This document shows positions 55,310-64,000 of a stretch of 64,000 bases of DNA, in pieces; positions within the stretch are counted from its first letter, which is position 1, and each line of letters starts with the position of its first letter. The stretch is from positions 6,572,001 through 6,636,000 of the forward strand of contig JAHWDD010000002.1 in assembly GCA_023897205.1 (NCBI GenBank), read 5' to 3'. Below the pieces are notes generated by a model. It made no database searches. It worked only from the letters and a program-made list of their open reading frames with translations, and was not told the DNA's origin. The translations under genes were made by a program, and so were the position numbers. This DNA comes from Exophiala sp. HKRS030. Lineage: Eukaryota > Ascomycota > Eurotiomycetes > Chaetothyriales > Herpotrichiellaceae.

Positions 55310-57268
55310 ATGGATTACGAAATCAAAAGTTCCAATGCTGAGCACTTTGAGACTCGACGCACTTCGAATGTCGACGATACCGTGCTCAAAGAGAAGAAAA
55401 TTCAGGTGCACAATGTCACATTGGCAGGAGTCCTTCAGGACAATAAACCTAGTGTGACAGGGAAAGGGTATATCAAATTGTACCTCATTTGTGCATTGGT
55501 ATATCTTTGTTCGACCATGAATGGTAGGGTTTCAATGCCTGTTTTACCAAAAGCTGAGCATTTCATAGGCTACGATGGATCTCTGATGGGCTCGATCAAT
55601 GCAATGAGGAGCTATACCGAATATTACAACCTTCCTCCAGAAGGTAACAGCGGAACCGGAATTGTCTTCGCTATATTTCAGGTCGGGCAAATGGTAGGAG
55701 CGCTCTTCATGTGGGTGATTGACTGGCAAGGTCGTCGCATGGTCATATTCGTTGGCTGTCTCGGTGTTTGCGTCGGAGCCATTGTCACAGCAGTGGCTCC
55801 TACTCTCGGAGGCTTCATCGGCGGAAGATTTCTCTTATCATTCTTCGCGACATTGGCCACAGGTTCAGCTGCGGTTTATCTGATTGAACTTGCTCCGCCA
55901 CAATATCGTGGGACGGTAGCTGGAATGTACAATACTCTGTACTATCTTGTGAGCATTCCTAGCAGAGTTGTTTGCAGACATGGAGCTGAACGATTTTTCC
56001 ACAGGGCTCAATCATCGCAACGTGTGTTGTCTACGGTTCTAACCTCAATCTGACCGGGACGATCTCGTGGCGTCTTTCTCTATGGCTCCAGCTTCTCTGC
56101 CCTGGGCTAGTCTGTTTGGGAATTCTGTTCTGTCCAGAGTCACCAAGATGGTATTTTTACTAAGTGAATATTTTGCAATAGATTTTTACTAAATGTGATT
56201 GTCCAGGCTCATTGGAAAAGACCGGACCGAAGAGGCGCGTCTCATAATAGCGGGCCTTCATGCGAATGGAGATACTGATCATCCGTTGGTCCATCTAGAA
56301 ATGGACGAGATGAGTGCATCACTGCGTAATGAAGGGATAATGACGTGGAAGAAGTATTTCGACCTGCGCGTACTTTTCAAGTCTCGGGCTCGACGATACC
56401 GGATGATGCTCAATATCGCCTTTAGCTGGTTTGGACAATTTTCGGGCAACAAGTATGTTCATTTGCCCTTGGCTTTCGAGGAGACATAGCTGACGTTTGA
56501 ACCTTAGTGTTGCATCCTACTGTAAGTACTAAATGATGACTATGCTAGAGTGGAATATCTAAACATCCACGCAGATCTCCCGTACCTCGTGGCAAACGTT
56601 GGAATCACTGACACGAATACACAACTCCTCATGAACATCATTTATGCCATTGGCGGCTGGATCCCTGCTATCATAGGTGCTCGCCTGCACGATGTTGTTG
56701 GTCGCCGGAAAATGATGTTGTCTGTGACTCTAGGCATGGCAGTTTGCCTCGCAATTGCCGCGGGAACGGCAGCTGGATACGTACAAACAGGAAGCAAGGC
56801 TTCTTCGTCTGCGTCCATCGCTTTTATCTATGTATTTGGCAGTGTTTTCGCACTTGGTTTCACCTCCATGCAACCTATCTATCCAGGAGAAGTCCTTGCG
56901 AACGACATGCGTGCAAAAGGTATGGGTGTTTTCGGATTGGTCAGTGGATGTGCTGGCTTCGTGAATACGTTTGCCGCCCCGATTGCGTTGAGAGACGTGA
57001 GTATACAGCATCACAGAAGAATAAAGTCTCCAGCTGACGCAGGCAGATTCAATATTGGTTTTATGTATTCTTCGTGTTTTGGGATATCTTCGAATTCGTT
57101 TTCATCTACTTCTTCTTTGTTGAAACCAAAGATCGAACGCTGGAGGAGTTAGATGAAATATTCGAAGCACCCAACCCTCGAAAGGCAAGCACGCAAAGAA
57201 CGACGTTGGTTAAGCGGACCTTCACTAAAGCCAAGAGCGCAAGGGAAGCGAGCGGACAGGCTGTGTAA
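55310..57268 (+). CDS. MFS sugar porter, six exons with a 14-nt microexon
   Basis: Predicted plasma-membrane sugar/H+ symporter of the fungal lactose/hexose permease type, 562 residues. Exons are 55310-55948, 56005-56150, 56207-56452, 56508-56521, 56575-56996 and 57047-57268, summing to 563 codons. Family features: [18 protein letters not shown] (motif after TM2), [19 protein letters not shown] (formed across intron 2), [20 protein letters not shown] and the C-terminal [16 protein letters not shown]. Exon 4 is only 14 nt and supplies NVASY between GQFSGN and [10 protein letters not shown]. Intron 5 ends GCAGGCAG; only the second AG keeps the frame (RD to [12 protein letters not shown]). The N-terminal 45 residues are polar. 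Unlike the other sugar porter in this window, the frame is intact. It is followed 459 bp downstream on the same strand by a Zn2Cys6 regulator. Confidence 0.93.
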
Positions 57269-57727
57269 ATAGTGAGGAAACGTCCCGGTCATGTCATCAT
57301 AGTCGGAAGACATGACTGCTTCTATTCGTAGCTGTTTGTTATCCGTTATTATGTTGGAGGACTCCACTGGATAACGAGGCTCTTGCTATGTGACCATCAT
57401 AACGCTCACGCAGAAGAAGGACAAGGATGCTCAAGTTGGAATTTTACCTAGGAATCTAGATAGCTAAGAGAACCAGATATTCCGCTTGTCGTTAGTCTAG
57501 AACCTCCATGGCCCGCTATGATATTCATGGAATAGTTCCATCGGCGCCTCTCCTTCCGGTGGCTAGACCGAGGCAAGGTGCCCTCCACAACCTGGGGACA
57601 TGTGGGCACGCGAAACTTTGAGTTTGACTTCTTTTAATTCCATTACGCCTTCGTCAAAAGAACCACAATCGTCGGAAGCCTTGGAAATGATATTGATCTA
57701 TCCGTTGAGATACAATCGGACTTCACG
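57269..57727. other. intergenic spacer
   Basis: 459 bp between the MFS gene and the Zn2Cys6 gene, both +. Holds the 3' UTR of one and the promoter of the other. No further feature seen. Confidence 0.5.
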
Positions 57728-59964
57728 ATGAGCAGTACATCTATAAATACCAACCACGATCTTGAGCCTCCTCCTACGGTCAAACGTCGTAAGGTAAACC
57801 GCGCCTGTGTCGAATGTACAAGACGCAAAATCCGCTGTGATGGCAGTCATCCTTGCAACAATTGCGAATGGTATTCTGTCCAGCAAAGATGCAGCTATCG
57901 CCAAAGAAATCGACGGACAAACCCTACGTGGAAGTATGTGATATCTTTTGATGGGGAAAGCTTTCTGATGTTGGTAATCCCAGAACCGTGGAGGAACTAT
58001 CCGCTGCACTCGACACACGCAATGAAGTCTTGTCGAAATTAATACCTTCAATTGATTTCAGTAACTTCCCAGGCCTGTCCAAGGAGAAGGTTCTGCAGCT
58101 TGTTAGCGGTGATCCTGATATCAAGGGCCATTCTTCAACGAACGGAGTACATATTCCTTCCCACGCCTCGCCACAGAATACTCACGTGACGACGGACGTT
58201 GATGACTCCGAACACGAATGGGACGAGTCCAAGCGAGCCCAAGATGCTACCTCTCCCATTGGTGATGATGTTAATGGAATCACAGTCCAAAAACGCCCTG
58301 CTTCCTACCTTGGGGCTACATCCATTAGTGCTGCCCTGCGTGTTCTTTGCGCAATCTGTCCTCCGGCAAAGCGTGAGTTTATTGAGCTTGGGAAGTCTTT
58401 CTCCCTAAACAAACCTGCATCGAAAGATAGTTCACATGAGCATCGCAATACTTCTGACATCTCTGGAGCACCAACATCAGAAGAAGCTGCCATTAATGCA
58501 TATTTTGAAATTGCTCATGGGGGGTTGACCATGATGGATGAGGAGTGGTTTAGGACAGTTTTCACATCGAATGTACGCAAAGATGATGCGTGGACCGCAT
58601 TGCTGAATGCCGTTTGTGCTTTGGGATCGATTGCAGCTGGAGATGATGTATCACATGCGTTCTACTACGACAGAGCCAAAAAGGTTATCGGATACAATGT
58701 CTTTGGATCAGGAAATCTGGAAATGCTACAGGCTCTGATCCTCATCGGAGGCAGTTATCTTCATTACACCAATTCCCCGAATACAGCTTACCTGATAATA
58801 GGGACGGCTTTTCGTATGGCCATTGCTATGGCATTGCACCGAGAAAGCGTACACAGCCAACGACCACAAATTGATAAAGGAGACCCCTCGACAGAACAGA
58901 TCGAAAGACCACACCGTCCATCACGCGCAGAAATACGAAGACGCACATGGTGGGCCCTGGTCTACGTGGATACATGTGGCGGCATCCAGACTGGCCGTCC
59001 TGCGATCGGTCGATGGGATCCATCTGCGATGGACATTTCTTTGCCCGGGGAGGAACTTTTCCCTCCAGGATGTGATATGGAAATGAAACTCGCTACCGGC
59101 GCCTCTGACGTTGATTTCCTCCTGGGACTCTCAGCCAGGTTACGTGCTGAATTTTCGAAAATCCACCTGAAAATCGAGTACCGTCTTGTCCAATTCTCAC
59201 GCATGTCTGCCCGAGAGGTCCTCTCGTTCGAAACGCAGCTTCAAGCATGGTACATGACTCTACCCCCTATTTTCAAACACATGGGCTCATGTCATCCCAA
59301 ACTGCGGTACAGCCGAGATGTCATGTACGGGCGATATCTATTTACACTTCTGCTGCTCTCGCGTCCGTTCCTGCTACAACTTGCGCAAGACCCTTCAGCA
59401 CCTCAAACCTTTACCACGGAGGATTGGCGTGTCGTGTCGATATGTCAGGAGGCTGCCGCGGCCATCATAGAGTTCACACACTCGGGAATGGTCAAAAATC
59501 GCATCTTTGTCTGGCTAGCTACGTTCAACCTTTTCCAAGCTTGTCAGGTCACATTGATTTCCATGATCCTGGGCCACAGAGGAATTCGAATTGGCAACCC
59601 CGGTCTAGAATCCGTTGACACTTGCCAAAAGACCATAACTAGAGCATTACAAACCTACAGCGAAATCGAGCCCTACACACGGACGATCGATAAGTTTGGG
59701 CAAGTTGTGAAGGCACTGTATGATGGGGTGTTGGTATACTGTCAAAGCGATGTGTCTACCGCTGTGGCAAATCCTATCAACGAATCGGACGGCAATAACG
59801 CATGGCCTGATACAGAGTCGACAATGTTCAATTTTGCTGATACGCAAGATTTCAACGCAACCCCGGACTGGTTCGATTATAACTTGGTATTTGGTGATGA
59901 GTTAAATTGGCCTGCTTCGATGGATCAATGGGGTCAATTGGACCTCGATGCTGTGTTCATGTGA
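57728..59964 (+). CDS. Zn2Cys6 transcription factor with fungal-specific TF domain
   Basis: Exons 57728-57933 and 57984-59964 give 728 residues; the intron (50 nt) has a GTATGT donor and a CCCAG acceptor. The zinc cluster uses Cys 27, 30, 37, 43, 46 and 55 in RACVECTRRKIRC, HPCNNC and QQRC, with a basic KRRK just before it. A coiled-coil-like linker follows (VEELSAALDTRNEVLSK), then the fungal-specific TF domain with LQALILIGGSYLHYT, AFRMAIAMALHRES, IRRRTWWALVYVDT and GRPAIG. The C-terminus is acidic and aromatic (TPDWFDYNLVFGDELNW), a likely activation region. The adjacent upstream sugar porter on the same strand is a plausible target; no binding-site analysis was done. The frame is intact. 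Confidence 0.93.
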
Positions 59965-60281
59965 TATTCTCTGGTTAACAGGAATAGCAGCGTCAATGTC
60001 AATGTCAAACTATGTCGTACAGCGTAAAGATAAGTTGTACAAAAGTCAATTGACACACACTCTGGATGTACGTGATAGTGGTCAGGGGGTGTCCAGGTTT
60101 TAGATCGAATTGTATAGTTGAAAATAACTCCCCTGGTCTTGCCACTCCGCCCTACGAAATCTTGGCAGTTAATGACGCAGTTGTTGGCTGCTTTCATTTC
60201 TGAATTATCAGACTTAGGCTTCATACAAATTCCCAGCGCTTTCTTCCCCCATCTCCATTACACAAGTCACAGGCCTCCACT
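59965..60281. other. intergenic spacer
   Basis: 317 bp upstream of the Hub1-like gene. A CCCCCATCTCCATTACAC pyrimidine-rich leader precedes the ATG. Nothing else seen. Confidence 0.5.
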
Positions 60282-61132
60282 ATGGCCGACGACGAACCCG
60301 ATTCCCGCCCCCTCGACTCCAGCACCAACAAGAAAGATCCAGATTCGTCCCACAAACAAGACCGTCAACGCAGCAGATCACCTCGCAGAGACCGAGAGCA
60401 AGAACGAGACCGAGACCGAAACCGACCACGTCGCAAAGACGCAGGGTTCAAATGGAAAGAAAAGCGTCGTGACGACGACGTCAACATCAACAACAGCAAC
60501 ACATCTGGTAGAGGTGAGCGCGACCGAGACTCTGGCTTACAACGAGGATATAAAGAACACTACCGGCCGCGCTACCGGTCCAGATCACGATCCAGGTCGA
60601 GGTCGCGGACGCCGCCTTCAAGACGCCGGTCGCCGAGACGCGATGACTACGACCGAGACCGCGACCGTGACCGTAACCGTGACCGTGATAGTAGGAGAGA
60701 CGGGGACCGCGACCGAGATAGATACAGACGTGACGACAAATCGACATCGACGTCGACACCAGACAGAAGAGATCGAGACCGAGACCGGGACCGGGACCGG
60801 GACCAAGACAAAGATAAAGACAAGGAGAAGAAAACCAAAGACAGGCAATCCGCTCCTCGGCCTACCACTACCTCAGCCCCAGCCGTCCCCTCCCAACCGA
60901 TGATCATCGTGTATGTGAACGACCGGCTGGGCACGAAAAAGGCAATCCCATGTTTCGCAACCGACCCAATCAAGGATTTCAAGGTCATCGTGGCATCGAT
61001 GATTGGCCGCCAACCGCATGAGATCCTGCTCAAGAGGCAGGGGAACGGCCGTTCAAGGACCAGTTGACCCTGCAGGATTATGGGGTTAGTAACAATGTGC
61101 AGCTTGATTTGGAGGTTGATACGGGCGATTGA
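60282..61132 (+). CDS. RS/RD-rich protein with C-terminal Hub1/UBL5 ubiquitin-like domain, one frame break
   Basis: Hub1/UBL5 is a ubiquitin-fold protein that binds spliceosomal Snu66 and affects 5' splice-site choice. Here a Hub1-like domain sits at the end of a 200-residue Arg/Asp/Ser-rich region (RSRSRSRSRTPPSRRRSPRR and RDRDRDRDRNRDRD). It begins MIIVYVNDRLGTKKAIPCFA and runs through DPIKDFKVIVASMIG and HEILLKRQG. The frame then meets a stop at 61065-61067. One extra G in the GGGG run 61040-61043 restores GERPFKDQLTLQDYG, then VSNNVQLDLEV, with a stop at 61130-61132 (283 residues), which matches the end of the Hub1 fold. No C-terminal Gly-Gly is present; Hub1 also lacks it. The RS/RD arm is typical of splicing factors, so a spliceosome role is a reasonable inference. 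ATG 60282 is the first in frame. Confidence 0.88.
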
Positions 61133-61647
61133 ATCTGGCAGGGAGTGTGGGATTGGGAGAATTTTATTTTGATACGGAAGGGCGAATTGTCTGCTTTCTC
61201 TATCTGCTGGCGGAGATGGCTACATTCAGGCGAACTTGGTGGTATCCAAAGGATATCGTTCCAGGCGTTCGCCACGTCCATCGGCTGGCCTCAATGACAA
61301 TTCAGCTTTGCTCCACTGTGGGATGCCGGTTCGTCTGACTTCAGATGTGCTTGTCTGAAGCCAACTGGATGCGTCTGCAAACTGGTAACATGATCATTGC
61401 GCTACACGGTCATCCATTCTGATTCTCGGGTCTGTGCAAGGTCATTGGAGAGACCTCAGACTATAGATGCGAGACTTCAAGATATGGATCGAGAATATGA
61501 CGATTGGAAGATGCTTTCCTTCGGAATCCTTCATTTAGGGTGGCTATTGGTTGACCAGCTTCATAGCAGCTATGTTGAGATCATTATCTACTGCTCTCAC
61601 TCATGGTCGTGCTAAATACCATACTCATTCGAACTGGGGGTCCCAGA
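61133..61647. other. convergent 3' spacer
   Basis: 515 bp between the Hub1-like gene (+) and the Zn2Cys6 gene (-), tail to tail. Short frames only. Both 3' UTRs are expected. Confidence 0.5.
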
Positions 61648-64000
61648 TCATCGGTCATAGCCAAAGCTAGAATTGAAGGAACCTTCGTTGTTGTCGAACG
61701 GAAGAAGATTGAACATCACTATATGAATTAGCTGTTGGTTCTGAAGATTTCAAACCCTTGAATATTTGGTGTGAGAGATCAAAAACATGGTTGAAACAAC
61801 TTCAGAAAACTTACTCTCGTCAAATCCACCAGCGTCGAAGCTCATATCATTATAGACCCCAGTAGTCCACTGACTACTGGGATACAGATAAGGGACGAAG
61901 ATGCCTTCGGCAATACCAACGTCAGGGGTCTCTGATGAAATCGTAGGATTTGGGTAATTGATCGGATTCTCTCTGCTCTGTGGTAAATCCGGCGGATGGA
62001 CATTATACGGAATCTGCGGCAAGCGGGCTTGAGAGCTTTCGGCACGACTCATTTGGGGCCTCCGCGTGCAGTAGCACCAACGCGTGATCTACCTATCCCA
62101 ATGGGAAGCGAGGAGACTTGATCACCCTCGTCACCATGGTGCGTCTTCAGTGCGTTATCTATCTCTCGTTGAAGTGTGATCTTCAAAAGCTCATTCAAAA
62201 GTTTTTCTGTGTGTTGAGCGATACGATTCTTGGTCCGCCATTCCCTGCTCGTTCGAATGATCCGTACAACGCCTTCCTTGGCTAGTTGAGACAGGTGAGA
62301 AAGTGGCTGACTAGCAGGTGCCATACACAAGATCACACCAGCTGTGAACAGGTGCATGAAGGCGAAAGAGATGCAGAATTGATCTCGTAGTCTTTGCAGA
62401 GAGATTTGAGACATGCAGAGGGCTGCTTGGACAGCCATATCCAAAGAGGCTCTTATCGAGTCTAGGATGTGTTTTGATGGTTTAAATTGCCCCAAAGACG
62501 AGATCTTGTGCTCCAACAAGGGGCGGTGCGTCAACATGACGGCGGCATTGTACAGTACCTGTATCATAAAAGCCTGAAGCAAAAGTTGTCTCCACTGGTT
62601 TCGCGTTGGTGAAGTACTTTCCTGCCTCTCGGCATATTCCCACGGATCAGAGTGATTCCAGTTGTCCCACTCAAAAATTGGGGGAAAGGTGGCCCGGATC
62701 TGCGTCAGGAGTTCCTGTACATGCTTTGTGCCTTCGATACTTGACTCTATTCCACTCGCAAGAGAACCATCGTTGAACTTTCGAATCCGAACTCGGTCCA
62801 AAGCATGTCGAATGATGCGATATAGCTTGCACTTTAGAGTGTGAAAGGAAGCAGTGGTTGGTGCGTTTGGCAGGCCGTAAATTGGATGGTTCAGAATCGA
62901 AGGATCAGAAATCTTCTGGTCGAGGTCAAACAATTCGTGTACGGTCGAAAAAGTTGGGTCGATAGAGCCTGGTCGGCCATAGATCATGGATCCAAATGTG
63001 TCTGCCACCATACAATGGTTCCAACATTTGTTCCGGATCTGCTGAAGAGTGACATCATGCGTTGTGATTCGTGAGGAATGGAGGCCTAATGTGTATGATA
63101 CACTCACAGCCATTCCAGTCAAGCTCCACGCCAGACTGGGAGAGTCATGATATACGTGAAACGTGGCCAATAGGAGACAAATCTGAACAGCCTCCAACGT
63201 ACAATCTTCCACGATATCGATCAGATGCAGGCGAACCTCTGTCGACAGATCTAGCAGCAGCTTTGCCGGGTCAATTGACAAGGCGCGCAAACGACTAGCT
63301 CCAGACCAGGTTTCATCCTTGAGACCGACTTGCAAACCTAAAAGGGCAACCGACAGCACGACGTTGACATTGCTCATGTCCCTCCGAGACCAAGTCGACA
63401 TGCTCAATATTCGGTCTGCCAGATCACGGAACTTCTGTTCCTGAAACAGGCATATGTACCAATGATAGCCTTCAAAGTATTTGTCGATTAGCAGCTGCAT
63501 GGCCTCTCCGGGAGGCAACTGCATGACCCCCAAGGTCCAGGTATGGTCAAGTGAAAGACCTCCATCGGCATGACCTGGAATGAGCGAGGAACTGGTAAGA
63601 TTGTCTCCTCCTTCGCTACCAAAGACGCTACGTGCGAATTCAATGCTGGACGTGGTAGCACCGAGGTCTTGATCTTCGACGGAATTCACGGTATTGACCA
63701 AGGTGACTATGCTCTCTGCTCTCGAGCCTTGTGCTTGAATTAGAGTGGACACATTACTGCTTTTGGGAAGTTGACTTTGTTCCTGGTGACGCAGGTCGTT
63801 ATCCTCGAGTGCACTTCTTCGTCTTTTCACGCTTGTTGACGACTTTGGTGATGACGTCGAACAGGAGACGCCGGCTCGTTGGCACAAGAGACAAGGTCTG
63901 AATGGATCGCACTAGAATTGTGACAAGTCAACGACAGATATTTCTGAGAAGTAGCCAGCCTTTACCTTGAGCTTTTGACGATGACATCTGTCGCAAGCCT
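61648..64000 (-). CDS. Zn2Cys6 transcription factor, N-terminus cut by window edge, one frame break
   Basis: Exons are >64000-63966, 63911-61815 and 61718-61648. The zinc cluster is split by intron 63912-63965 (GTAAAG donor, TTCTAG acceptor): ACDRCHRQKLK joins CDPFRPCLLCQRAGVSC, giving CxxCx6C and the second three Cys. The few residues before the first Cys are off the window. The fungal-specific TF domain follows, with EGYHWYICLFQEQKF, AVQICLLLATFHVYH, VSYTLGLHSSRI and YGRPGSID. Near the GGGG run 62055-62058 one frame ends RGGPK while the other continues PQMSRAESSQARLPQ, so one base is missing. Adding it makes the two visible downstream exons 723 codons. Intron 61719-61814 (GTAAGT donor, GCTAATTC branch site, ATAG acceptor) leads to the acidic end FDEMMFNLLPFDNN and the stop at 61648. 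The target is unknown. Confidence 0.9.

Overview
The window is nuclear DNA of a filamentous ascomycete (Pezizomycotina). Introns are short (about 44-112 nt), with GTAAGT/GTATGT/GTGAGT-type donors, CTRAC/CTAAT-like branch sites and YAG acceptors. The gene content includes families typical of this group: a PNP_UDP-NACHT NLR-like protein, a Clr5-domain protein, a CFEM plus PTH11-type receptor and three Zn2Cys6 regulators. The class cannot be fixed from the sequence alone; Eurotiomycetes such as Chaetothyriales is a weak guess. No rRNA, tRNA, CRISPR array, intact transposon or viral sequence was recognised.

Layout. 0-9 kb: the end of an unknown gene, a fungal NLR (+), and a sterol-glucosyltransferase-like gene (-). 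9.9-16 kb: an unknown membrane protein (+), an SDR reductase (-) and a disordered protein (+). 17-22 kb: a DHA2-type MFS exporter (+) and a disordered coiled-coil protein (+). 23.7-28 kb: a Zn2Cys6 regulator (+) facing a sugar-porter MFS gene (-). 28-31.7 kb: a long divergent spacer with a 100-bp tandem duplication, then a Clr5 gene (+). 32.7-44.7 kb is a dense housekeeping block: AGC kinase (-), dihydroneopterin aldolase (+), Yen1/GEN1 Holliday-junction resolvase (-), a membrane protein (+), an Arp9-like actin-fold protein (+) and a small disordered/helical protein (+). 45-51.4 kb: a trimethyllysine-dioxygenase-like gene (-) and a CFEM-GPCR (+), separated by 2.9 kb with no gene I can support. 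51.4-55.3 kb is gene-poor. 55.3-64 kb: a sugar-porter MFS gene (+), a Zn2Cys6 regulator (+), an RS/RD-rich protein ending in a Hub1-like ubiquitin fold (+), and a Zn2Cys6 regulator (-) cut by the right edge.

Two locations put a sugar-porter transporter next to a Zn2Cys6 regulator (23.7-28.1 kb and 55.3-60.0 kb), which suggests local nutrient-uptake modules. Carnitine biosynthesis, folate biosynthesis, recombination repair, chromatin remodelling and splicing are each represented by one gene, with no evidence that these act together.

The most striking pattern is technical or evolutionary. At least eight sites in seven otherwise well-conserved genes need exactly one extra base to restore the family reading frame. 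All are one-base losses, and most lie in runs of three or four G/C. This looks like systematic homopolymer undercalling in the assembly, although real mutation is not excluded. Affected proteins are described across the break, and the exon sums become divisible by three only when the missing base is counted.
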